Assembly: GCA_033964015.1 (NCBI GenBank)
Contig: CM066913.1
Location: 33,617,577-33,681,576, forward strand
Direction: 5' to 3'
DNA: 64,000 bases
Source: Scolanthus callimorphus
Lineage: Eukaryota; Cnidaria; Anthozoa; Actiniaria; Edwardsiidae
The position numbers were made by a program, and so were the translations under genes. The notes beneath the pieces are model-generated. The model was not told where the DNA came from. It worked only from the letters and a program-made list of their open reading frames with translations, and made no database searches. Below are positions 48,813-50,902 of this stretch, piece by piece. The stretch's first letter is position 1, and each line of letters begins with the position of its first letter.

Positions 48813-49126
48813 TAAGTTGTGTGGCAGCAATTTGCGCTCTCTAATACAGGCCGTTAGTCCTCTTACCTCTACTTGTATAGCAATCTAGTATTCCGACCGC
48901 TTTGAATTCCCTCACGATGAGGAGAACACCCTTTCTTGATAAATACTCCTGCTAAAAGTAACGCAATTTTGTTTTGTCAGAAAACAATGGACGTGACTCA
49001 CTTACAGCACCAGTCTTGGTCAGATAAGTGCATTCCCGCGAGAGCACAAAGTGTGTTGAGCCTGCATGATGAGCTCCAGATCTCTCAACAGAGGACCGGG
49101 AATGCTCCTGTGGTTGTACAATGCAG
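9020..49126 (+). CDS. Receptor-type protein tyrosine phosphatase, whole spliced locus (introns included)
   Basis: About 30 exons rebuilt by hand from GT-AG sites, phases and protein homology. The order is discoidin, Ig, seven FN3, transmembrane helix, PTP domain D1 and PTP domain D2. The product should sit in the plasma membrane, bind ligands through its ectodomain and dephosphorylate phosphotyrosine in the cytosol. D1 has KNRY, WPD and [10 protein letters not shown] and should be active. D2 has WSD for WPD and QC for HC and looks inactive, as in many RPTPs. Splice phases match across all junctions except around the Ig exon. The gene is incomplete here: the first exon starts in phase 1, so at least one upstream exon (signal peptide) is missing, and the exon completing D2 after 49126 was not found. 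The combination of discoidin with Ig and FN3 differs from the vertebrate LAR and MAM-type receptors. Confidence 0.88.
9410..9551 (+). CDS. RPTP exon: discoidin domain, second part
   Basis: The acceptor TTCTACACTTCAG opens a phase-0 exon reading [20 protein letters not shown] then [14 protein letters not shown] and [11 protein letters not shown]. The RYIRVNP and LYGCE ends are diagnostic for discoidin. The donor is GTGAGT at 9552, phase 1. The intron before it is only 85 bp. With the previous exon it forms a symmetric 1-1 module. Confidence 0.85.
9936..10133 (+). CDS. RPTP exon: Ig-like domain (3' boundary uncertain)
   Basis: The acceptor TTTTTCTTGCAG at 9935 opens in phase 1. The frame reads [37 protein letters not shown] and [11 protein letters not shown] then SYKC, which gives the Cys-Trp-Tyr-x-Cys core of an Ig domain. 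Near 10133 the frame becomes doubtful: the next bases make better sense one frame over, ending near a GTTAAG donor at 10261. The following FN3 exon needs phase 1. Donors at 10134 (phase 1, cutting off the second Cys) or 10261 are possible, or an intermediate exon was missed, or there is an indel. Confidence covers the domain, not its end. Confidence 0.6.
10339..10716. mobile_element. MITE with about 30-bp terminal inverted repeats
   Basis: The left end GCCACTTGCACTAACTGGGT and the right end ACCCAGTTAGTGCAAATGGC are reverse complements with few mismatches. It lies in the intron after the Ig exon. Inside, on the minus strand at 10598-10623, is a CTGATGAAGGACAGAAACG motif also found near 19660. 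Confidence 0.75.
11044..11325 (+). CDS. RPTP exon: FN3 domain 1
   Basis: The acceptor GTGTTGTCTCAG at 11043 enters in phase 1 and the donor GTTTGT follows 11325, phase 1. The frame shows [34 protein letters not shown] and [20 protein letters not shown], the standard FN3 strands. One exon codes the whole domain. Confidence 0.82.
11614..11684 (+). CDS. RPTP exon: FN3 domain 2, first part
   Basis: A 71-nt exon after TTCTCTCTCCAAG, phase 1 in, phase 0 out (donor GTGATT). It reads [22 protein letters not shown]3 strands A to B ending at the conserved Trp. Size and phases are identical to 19990-20060. Confidence 0.8.
11896..12566. mobile_element. Foldback element with arms of about 240 bp
   Basis: The left arm starts GAGCGGTCACAAGGCCGACA and the right arm ends TGTCGGCCTTGTGATCGCTC. 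Complementarity continues through CAGGCAACAACGGAGCC and the AGTCCATTCCCTGTACTC region. No transposase is visible. It splits the intron inside FN3 domain 2. Confidence 0.8.
12650..12875 (+). CDS. RPTP exon: FN3 domain 2, second part
   Basis: The acceptor TTCTTCTCGTTTTAG, phase 0, frame [20 protein letters not shown] and [20 protein letters not shown], donor GTGAGC after 12875 in phase 1. 226 nt, the same size and phases as 20833-21058. Confidence 0.85.
12876..13580. other. Intron, no feature beyond simple repeats
   Basis: Start of the 6.5-kb intron between FN3 domains 2 and 3. It has short CCAATGACCAAT repeats near 13010-13040 and a (GAATT)n run near 13375. No exon seen. Confidence 0.5.
13868..13930 (-). 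repeat. tRNA-derived SINE head
   Basis: On the minus strand TAGCGTAGTGGTTAGGG matches a pol III A box, and GGTTCGAACCC about 35 bp later matches a B box. The flanks do not pair as an acceptor stem, so it is a tRNA-derived repeat and not a tRNA gene. It sits inside the 13796-15807 insertion. Confidence 0.6.
14107..15745 (+). mobile_element. Element with GCGGAGCTCC ends and a 128-bp CRE-bearing tandem array
   Basis: The left end is AGCGGAGCTCC followed by a GC-rich hairpin and GCGGAGCACCAT. The right end is GGAGCTCCGCTTTTAGCCAG. Near 14376-14421 is a (CCGT)n run. From 14551 to about 15620 there are eight units of about 128 bp, each with TCACGTGA and a TGACGTCATCGATGACGTCA-type palindrome, the second unit spaced by a 130-bp insert. 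An opposite-orientation relative lies at 18370-19170 and a 250-bp short form at 26700-26955. Confidence 0.72.
17426..18364. other. Intron sequence, nothing recognised
   Basis: A-rich runs near 17440 and T-rich runs near 17600, no exon, no clear repeat boundary. Confidence 0.4.
18370..19170 (-). mobile_element. Second GCGGAGCTCC-ended element, reverse orientation
   Basis: Sequence from about 18830 to 19165 is the inverse of 14120-14480: the same TCCCATGTGTACACGGACGG part, TCTATAGAAGCCAAACTTGG, and end ATGGTGCTCCGCT. It has three to four CRE-bearing units (18530-18810), the last two with TGACGTCATCGATGACGTCA. Confidence 0.72.
19337..19627 (+). CDS. RPTP exon: FN3 domain 3
   Basis: The acceptor TTATTTCGTTTACAG, phase 1. 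The frame reads [36 protein letters not shown] and [20 protein letters not shown]. The donor GTAAGT follows 19627, phase 1. A one-exon FN3, like domain 1. Confidence 0.85.
19654..19809 (+). mobile_element. 5'-truncated retroelement tail with 16-bp target duplication
   Basis: GATAGTTAATTTTGTC occurs at 19638-19653 and again at 19810-19825, framing a 156-bp insert. It starts CCTGAAGAAGGACC and GGTCCGAAACGTTGGC follows, an arrangement like a hammerhead core. Length, target duplication and lack of inverted ends fit target-primed retrotransposition of a LINE or Penelope-like 3' end. Confidence 0.7.
19990..20060 (+). CDS. RPTP exon: FN3 domain 4, first part
   Basis: 71 nt, acceptor TTTCTACATTTACAG, phase 1 in, phase 0 out. 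It reads [20 protein letters not shown]. It mirrors the FN3-2 first exon in length and phase. Confidence 0.82.
20191..20298. repeat. Palindromic repeat
   Basis: GTGGCATACTGCAGAATATC then CCACGCGTCAC pairs with GTGACGCGTGG then GATATTCCGCAGTATGCCAC. A small foldback element in the intron of FN3 domain 4. Confidence 0.75.
20666..20815. mobile_element. MITE, 150 bp, inverted ends
   Basis: AATAAGCCTAGTTGGAGT at the left pairs with ACTCCAACTAGGCTTATT at the right, with inner GCGCATGCG and CGCATGCGC also paired. It ends 17 bp before the FN3-4 acceptor. Confidence 0.75.
20833..21058 (+). CDS. RPTP exon: FN3 domain 4, second part
   Basis: The acceptor GAATACTTTTTCAG at 20832 gives phase 0: [20 protein letters not shown], then [21 protein letters not shown] second AG at 20838-20839 would break the frame, so 20833 is the start. 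Donor GTGTGT after 21058, phase 1. 226 nt. Confidence 0.83.
21063..21440. repeat. ATTGTC-type simple repeat split by a small inverted-repeat element
   Basis: Runs of ATTGTCATT and ATTGTAATTG flank an insert at about 21186-21370. Its ends AGCCGTATTCACAC and GTGTGAATACAGCT are inverted, as in a MITE. Confidence 0.6.
21441..22518. other. Intron between FN3 domains 4 and 5
   Basis: No exon. A probable small element lies at 21705-21830, with AGGGCAAAATTA and GAATTTTGCCCT as paired ends. Confidence 0.45.
22519..22836 (+). CDS. RPTP exon: FN3 domain 5
   Basis: The acceptor TTTTACTATTTACAG, phase 1; frame [20 protein letters not shown], then [15 protein letters not shown] and [20 protein letters not shown]. 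Donor GTAAGC after 22836, phase 1. Its last 106 bp are the first unit of a 151-bp tandem array that continues into the intron. Confidence 0.83.
22731..23400 (+). repeat. 151-bp minisatellite made of FN3 half-exon plus splice donor
   Basis: Unit starts at 22731, 22882, 23033 and 23184 are exactly 151 bp apart; a fifth, degenerate unit runs to about 23400. Each carries the coding stretch for [16 protein letters not shown] and a GTAAG donor (22837, 22988, 23139, 23290, and 23368 in the last). Only the first is part of the predicted exon. Confidence 0.9.
23401..24530. other. Intron with a possible MITE and a CAA/CAG repeat
   Basis: GACAGAGCGGAA near 23825 and TTCCGCTCTGTC near 24187 are paired and may end a 400-bp element. 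A CAACAG/CAACAA run lies at about 24269-24331. No exon. Confidence 0.45.
24531..24637 (+). CDS. RPTP exon: FN3 domain 6, first part
   Basis: Acceptor CTGTCCTTTTGCAG, phase 1; frame [20 protein letters not shown], then [15 protein letters not shown]; donor GTAAGT after 24637, phase 0. Confidence 0.82.
24970..25179 (-). pseudogene. LINE reverse-transcriptase C-terminal fragment
   Basis: Minus-strand frame [20 protein letters not shown] followed by [20 protein letters not shown]. This Cys/His tail is typical of the end of LINE polyproteins in cnidarians and fish. Only this tail is present, in the intron of FN3 domain 6. Confidence 0.65.
25567..25762 (+). CDS. RPTP exon: FN3 domain 6, second part
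   Basis: Acceptor TTTTCTTGTGCTCGTAAG, phase 0; frame [20 protein letters not shown], then [20 protein letters not shown]; donor GTAAGT after 25762, phase 1. The last 50 bp including the donor are repeated directly after (to about 25820). Confidence 0.8.
26296..26380 (+). CDS. RPTP exon: FN3 domain 7 (membrane-proximal), first part
   Basis: Acceptor TTTTTTCTCCTCAG, phase 1; frame [20 protein letters not shown], then ANQTNGPI; donor GTAAGA after 26380, phase 2. The phase-2 exit matches the next exon. Confidence 0.78.
26534..26562. repeat. (TTG)n microsatellite
   Basis: About eight TTG units in the intron. A shorter run of the same type lies at 51572-51592. Confidence 0.8.
26700..26955. mobile_element. 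Short GCGGAGCTCC-ended MITE
   Basis: The left end TAGATTTAGCCACTGGCC, AAAAGCGGAGCTCC is the inverse of the right end of the 14107-15745 element. The right end GGTGCTCCGCTCTGCGGCC, GGAGCTCCGCT is the inverse of its left end. About 250 bp, without the tandem array. Confidence 0.7.
27152..27431 (+). CDS. RPTP exon: FN3 domain 7, second part, extended
   Basis: Acceptor TTTATTTTCTAG, phase 2; frame [32 protein letters not shown] and [20 protein letters not shown]. The long insert between strands is typical of the juxtamembrane FN3-like domain of receptor phosphatases. Donor GTAACA after 27431, phase 0. Confidence 0.8.
27530..27740. repeat. Solo copy of the LINE 5' repeat unit
   Basis: GGTATAAAAGAGGACAT, TTTATACCACAACAAAATG and CAGCCAAACGGTGTTTT are shared in order with the two units at 55731-56100 in front of the LINE. 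Confidence 0.7.
27837..27876 (+). CDS. RPTP exon: linker before the transmembrane exon
   Basis: A 40-nt exon after TTTCACCTGTTTTAG, phase 0 in, phase 1 out (donor GTAAAA). It codes [13 protein letters not shown]. Phases fit both neighbours; short exons carry some risk. Confidence 0.65.
28283..28440. mobile_element. MITE, family shared with 43990 and 52020
   Basis: TGTCGCCACCCAATTCAAATC and GATTAGAATTGGGCGGCAAT are inverted ends. The inside has GATTCCTTTGGATGTTACAA and a CTCGCTAGACCGAGTG core, like the other two copies. Confidence 0.65.
28561..28834. mobile_element. Inverted-repeat element, arms about 90 bp
   Basis: TTTCAGTCGCACGTGTACCC pairs with the GGGTGCACGTGTGACTGAAA end. Inner parts (GGTGTTTGGTGGACGTTAAT and its complement) are also paired. 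Confidence 0.75.
28916..29039 (+). CDS. RPTP exon: transmembrane helix
   Basis: Acceptor GCTTACTTTTTCTAG, phase 1; donor GTACGT after 29039, phase 2. After a Pro/Thr-rich stretch the frame gives [20 protein letters not shown] then GLLYKR: about 23 hydrophobic residues followed by basic stop-transfer residues. Confidence 0.88.
29606..31156. mobile_element. Nested inverted-repeat element with 7-bp target duplication
   Basis: Left arm CAGAAGCTCATAAGTAGGAG and right arm CTCCTACTTATGAGCTTCTG are exact complements, and pairing continues for about 110 bp (CACATGTGTTTTATAGCTTG). CTAAAAC flanks both sides (29599-29605, 31157-31163). ORFs inside are 60-63 codons and unrecognised. Confidence 0.78.
31304..31356 (+). 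repeat. Four tandem CAAGATGGCGG units, 14-bp period
   Basis: CAAGATGGCGG at 31304, 31318, 31332 and 31346. This core equals the well-known YY1 binding consensus. Function here is unknown. Confidence 0.85.
32399..32502 (+). CDS. RPTP exon: cytoplasmic juxtamembrane segment
   Basis: Acceptor ACAATTTCTCTTTACAG, phase 2; frame [20 protein letters not shown], then [16 protein letters not shown]; donor GTAGGA after 32502, phase 1. Charged and probably unstructured. Confidence 0.78.
33501..33631 (+). CDS. RPTP exon: start of PTP domain D1
   Basis: Acceptor TTGTTTTCATTAG, phase 1; frame [20 protein letters not shown], then YAALHEEYK; donor after 33631, phase 0. The PIPI-FPEYV pattern is the usual start of the D1 wedge region. 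Confidence 0.85.
33632..34380. other. Intron in D1
   Basis: No exon or strong repeat. A run of related words (GATCCCGGTATCC, GGATCCCCGGGATCC) near 34100-34150 forms short local palindromes. Confidence 0.4.
34381..34468 (+). CDS. RPTP exon: D1, phosphotyrosine-loop region
   Basis: Acceptor TTTTCCGTTGCAG, phase 0; frame [20 protein letters not shown] then VA; donor GTAAGT after 34468, phase 1. KNRY is the phosphotyrosine recognition loop. Confidence 0.88.
34919..34995 (+). CDS. RPTP exon: D1
   Basis: Acceptor GTTCTTACCCAG, phase 1; frame [20 protein letters not shown], then ASFLR; donor GTATGT, phase 0. DYVNAS is a conserved PTP motif. Confidence 0.88.
35543..35582 (+). CDS. RPTP exon: D1, short exon
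   Basis: 40 nt after TTGATCTTACATTTTAG; frame [13 protein letters not shown]; donor GTACTG after 35582, phase 1. YIASQG continues into the next exon. Confidence 0.85.
35583..36123. other. Intron in D1
   Basis: Nothing recognised besides splice sites; the acceptor is TTGGGTCTCAG. Confidence 0.4.
36124..36221 (+). CDS. RPTP exon: D1
   Basis: Phase 1 start; frame [20 protein letters not shown], then [12 protein letters not shown]; donor GTATAA after 36221, phase 0. FWRM-WEQ is a PTP family signature. Confidence 0.9.
36267..36462. mobile_element. MITE, 196 bp
   Basis: GACCCCGTCTACACTACACC and GGTGTAGTGTGGACGGGGTC are inverted ends; the interior repeats GAAAACG words. A typical widespread invertebrate MITE. 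Confidence 0.8.
37086..37202 (+). CDS. RPTP exon: D1
   Basis: Acceptor TACCACCCTTAG, phase 0; frame [20 protein letters not shown], then [13 protein letters not shown]; donor GTATGT after 37202, phase 0. KC-QYWP is conserved. Confidence 0.86.
37841..37995 (+). CDS. RPTP exon: D1 WPD loop up to the catalytic Cys
   Basis: Acceptor GGATATTTTCTTAG, phase 0; frame [20 protein letters not shown], then GPVVVHC and AG of the next Ser codon; donor GTCAGT after 37995, phase 2. The general-acid Asp (WPD) and the nucleophile (HC) are both present. Confidence 0.92.
38240..38765 (+). pseudogene. LINE reverse-transcriptase C-terminal fragment with (ATT)n tail
   Basis: Frame [20 protein letters not shown], then [20 protein letters not shown] and [11 protein letters not shown]. 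The TxxWNSI and FKxxF pattern is the C-terminal end of CR1/L2-type LINE proteins. Stop near 38573, then AATAAAGCCTATTATTATT as a LINE-like 3' end. Confidence 0.65.
38845..38915 (-). repeat. tRNA-derived SINE head
   Basis: Minus strand: AGTTCGAATCCCGG is a good B box, and GGCGGTTTGTTAAGCCAGTG upstream resembles an A-box region. No full cloverleaf. Confidence 0.45.
38981..39116 (+). CDS. RPTP exon: D1 P-loop and helix
   Basis: Acceptor TTTATCTCTCTCTCTAG, phase 2; completes [10 protein letters not shown], the active-site signature with its Arg, then [14 protein letters not shown] and [12 protein letters not shown]. Donor GTAAGG after 39116, phase 0. Confidence 0.92.
39457..39690 (+). repeat. 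G-rich minisatellite (AAGGGGTCGGGTAG units)
   Basis: About 14 units of AAGGGGTCGGGTAG or AAGGGGTTGGGTAG, some with a CGAG or CAAG spacer. On the transcribed strand it has many G3-G4 runs close together, the pattern needed for G-quadruplexes. Confidence 0.88.
39873..40022 (+). CDS. RPTP exon: end of D1 (Q-loop) and D1-D2 linker
   Basis: Acceptor CTTTCCATTCTTCAG, phase 0; frame [20 protein letters not shown], then [20 protein letters not shown]; donor GTCAGT after 40022, phase 0. With the previous exon it gives MVQTSEQY, the Q-loop. Confidence 0.9.
40023..40507. other. Intron before the Penelope-like element
   Basis: Contains several related words (TTTTCCCATGG, CATGGGAAATG) at 40200-40330, a small local repeat. 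No exon. Confidence 0.45.
40508..43827 (+). mobile_element. Penelope-like element with direct and inverted terminal repeats
   Basis: A 103-bp direct repeat (starting TTGTTCAAAACGGTTTCCGG) stands at 40508-40610 and 43725-43827 with two to four differences. Just inside, 40613-40658 and 43675-43722 are inverted copies (ATAATGTTGCAAAGTCCACA and complement). Between them is one RT gene. This is the pseudo-LTR layout known for Penelope-like elements. It sits in the intron between D1 and D2, in the same orientation as the host gene. Confidence 0.85.
41123..43656 (+). pseudogene. Penelope-like reverse transcriptase, one frameshift, no GIY-YIG domain
   Basis: The first frame (41123-43066) has a basic, coiled-coil-like N-terminus (about residues 60-210), then the [76 protein letters not shown] and [10 protein letters not shown] (catalytic DD). 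A frameshift near 43040 passes to the second frame (to 43656): [20 protein letters not shown] and [18 protein letters not shown]. It ends at a stop soon after, without the C-terminal GIY-YIG endonuclease of canonical Penelopes. With a single break it is young or recently active, or the break is an assembly error. Confidence 0.88.
43990..44375. mobile_element. MITE, family shared with 28283 and 52020
   Basis: CGGCTAACGGTGTTTACATC (left) and GGTGGCAACAAAATGTAAAC (right) are inverted ends. The core has CTCACTCGACCGAGTGCACG, itself framed by GATGATTCC and GGAATCATC. Confidence 0.75.
44469..45680 (+). repeat. 51-bp minisatellite, 24 units, ending at a splice acceptor
   Basis: Unit: GGTCCTGGAGCCACTGAGCT, CATCTCATTAATCTATTCAA, GGTTCATCATA. 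Starts fall every 51 bp exactly from 44469 to 45642, so there are no indels. The last unit is altered at its end to ATTAATCTTGCAG, the acceptor of the first D2 exon. The frame [17 protein letters not shown] is open through all units and is in frame with that exon. Confidence 0.95.
45681..45783 (+). CDS. RPTP exon: start of PTP domain D2
   Basis: Acceptor CATTAATCTTGCAG supplied by the last minisatellite unit, phase 0; frame [20 protein letters not shown], then [11 protein letters not shown]; donor GTAAGG after 45783, phase 1. KNRH stands where D1 has KNRY. The exon joins the D1 linker in phase 0. Confidence 0.85.
46338..46411 (+). CDS. RPTP exon: D2
   Basis: Acceptor TTTTCACTTTGCAG, phase 1; frame [20 protein letters not shown], then TFID; donor GTGAGT, phase 0. 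Confidence 0.88.
46850..47390. repeat. Degenerate array of CACTTCGCTAAGTGTCA units
   Basis: 17-18-bp units such as CACTTCGCTAAGTGTCA, each partly palindromic, mixed with CATACGTCACACTTCAT variants. Lies in a D2 intron. Confidence 0.8.
47470..47604 (+). CDS. RPTP exon: D2
   Basis: Acceptor CTGTTTTATCCACAG, phase 0; frame [20 protein letters not shown], then [20 protein letters not shown] and QEGDQ; donor GTCAGT, phase 0. Confidence 0.9.
47930..48025 (-). repeat. tRNA-Leu/Ser-like SINE head
   Basis: Minus strand GCAGCGTGGCCGAGTGGTCA is a strong A-box region and GAGTTCGAGACCCC a B box about 50 bp on. The acceptor stem pairs only partly (GGCAGCG against CGCTCTG), so it is a tRNA-derived repeat or pseudogene. 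Confidence 0.6.
48142..48264 (+). CDS. RPTP exon: D2
   Basis: Acceptor ATTGCCCGTTTCAG, phase 0; frame [20 protein letters not shown], then [12 protein letters not shown]; donor GTAGGT after 48264, phase 0. YWPDEG here is the conserved strand motif, not the catalytic WPD loop. Confidence 0.88.
48600..48860. repeat. Interspersed repeat, intact copy of the one split at 29198
   Basis: GTGGTTCTTTAACGTCCC, GGACCTCGGTTTATTG and CCGAAAGACGTAA correspond in order to the two flanks of the TTAA element at 29110-29197 and 31717-31800. Confidence 0.7.
48981..49126 (+). CDS. RPTP exon: D2 pseudo-active site
   Basis: Acceptor ATTTTGTTTTGTCAG, phase 0; frame [20 protein letters not shown], then [11 protein letters not shown] and NAPVVVQC; donor GTAACA after 49126, phase 2, the same position as in D1. 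WSD replaces WPD and QC replaces HC, so D2 should be inactive. The exon bearing the Arg of the P-loop was not found; reading into the intron gives a stop one codon later. Confidence 0.85.
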
Positions 49127-50094
49127 GTAACATATTGCTCATTATTAACAACAATGGTGAGCTCTGGGCGGGCTTCCTGTGGTAAGGTACGAGATGTGTC
49201 GTCACCCGGGAACCTCTACCAGAATTTTCGGCCGGAAATCACTTTGTTGGTGACAAATTATGCATTTTGTTTTGTTCTTAGAGCGCGCGCGGGGGGAATT
49301 TTTCCCTATCTCTGACCTACAATAGCTATATATCCAAATGGTCAGAACCAGAAATCCATAGAAATGCTTTATCATACTTCATACTATTCAAGAAATGGGG
49401 AGGACTGTCCTAAAACAGTAAATTAGTTTGGGATTAGGGTAAGGATATGGTTTTGGTTTGTTTTGATGTTTTTTTTTGTTACTGTATATTTCTCGCTCCA
49501 TATGATTAATCAACTAAACGCCATAAAATTAGTGGCCCAAACCAGAGAACTCCCTCGTGGCCTTAGTGGTTAGATGGATATTTCGAAATGTTTCAACTCA
49601 ATTGCTACTCCTAATATCGAATTAAAGCAACAAAGGAGTTGCTGATAAGCTCTTGATGTTTTATGGGTTGATTAGTTGTTTTAGGGTCCGGATCTGTGAA
49701 TTTGAAACTACATGAGCCAAATTGTGAGTCCGAGACGGCAAAACGTACTATAGCGTTTTTTTTTTATCGTTGTTTTCTATTGGATACGACAAGATATTCG
49801 AGACGATTATTAGTTTATTTACAAAGCTAATCAAGTTAAAAAGATAACATCAACAACGAAACAACCTGCAATACCTCCAGTGGTAGCCCCCAGGTGGTTT
49901 TGTAAATAAAGTTTTTTTTTTTGCTTTTTTTAGGAAAGCGAATTTACATGCGCGCTAATTTTTAAAGTGAACAAACAGCAAAATTCAACGGCTACTTCTT
50001 GAGGTGAATTTGTGAAGTTGTACATAAAAAATGGGAATCCGTTATCTGTGCCAGTGGTCTTCAAACGTTCAGGTCATATTATTGCCTTCAGTTT
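49127..50094. other. Region after the last visible D2 exon
   Basis: I searched by eye for an exon starting in phase 2 with a PTP P-loop end and found none. There is an AATAAA at about 49906 on the plus strand. No other gene is seen. Confidence 0.5.
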
Positions 50095-50245
50095 CTCGGT
50101 AACATTCTAGTTCCCCGGATGTATAATTGGCTTCTTCTTTCAGACCGCGTATCTCAGTATCACCAAATCTCCTCTGAAGCACAGATAGCTTCTCTTGTTT
50201 GTTAAAAACCCGTCGTCCTCTCTTCTCTTATTGATGTCGTCGAAA
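50095..50245 (-). pseudogene. Decayed duplicate of the last exon of the PAN/CNTNAP-like gene
   Basis: Minus strand gives RFGDTEIRGLKEEANYTSGE followed by LECY. This parallels KFGDTDTGEEGYHTLGKLEC, Y of the functional exon at 50307. Upstream pieces (ED-GFLTNK) match EDSGVLTD in another frame. The copy is frameshifted and ends where the gene ends. Confidence 0.72.
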
Positions 50246-50306
50246 AACTGTAATCCTTATAAGTGCTGAAATGTGCCAGTAGAACATTCACCAGTTTCTT
50301 TGTGAA

Positions 50307-50902
50307 TCAGTAACATTCAAGTTTCCCAAGAGTATGGTATCCTTCTTCGCCCGTATCTGTGTCACCAAACTTCATCTCAATCACAGGTAACTTGCTTCTG
50401 TCTGTCAACACCCCACTGTCCTCTCTCCACTTGCTGTCATTCATTTCACAATTGCAATTCTTCCCTTTTGCGCACGAGTTAGTATTCGCGCATGCGCATT
50501 GGTTTGTTCCGGGGGTCGCGCCAGCCCACGGTGTCCATTTCTCACCATCACGTGACACTACCCATCCATACCAGAGAGAACCATGAATTAACACAGAGCC
50601 ATAGCACTCGTACTTGACAAACTGCTCGCAGTGGGAAGAGAGAGATGTAATGGCTCGGAGCTGGGGCAAAGTAACGCCCGTATAGTTAACCTTGCGGGAG
50701 TAGCATCCTGGAGGTTCGCAACCTGTGACAAGGATTCTTTCCTCGCTGTTATGACTTACGACGGTCACGCCAACTCCGTCACGCGTGACCATGTCACAAT
50801 ACACCTCTATCGGAGGCTCGCCGCCATTGCCGTCAGGGTCGATAACGTAGGTGTCATTGGGAGAGGATGGGAAAGCTGTCTTGATTTCGCGACATGTTGA
50901 TT
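50307..50902 (-). CDS. PAN/CNTNAP-like gene, exon 3
   Basis: Minus-strand acceptor CTCAATTCTATTAG, entering in phase 1; runs to a TGA at 50309-50307. It codes the whole fibrinogen-like domain, rich in paired Cys (CACANTNSCAKGKNCNCE). Confidence 0.85.
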
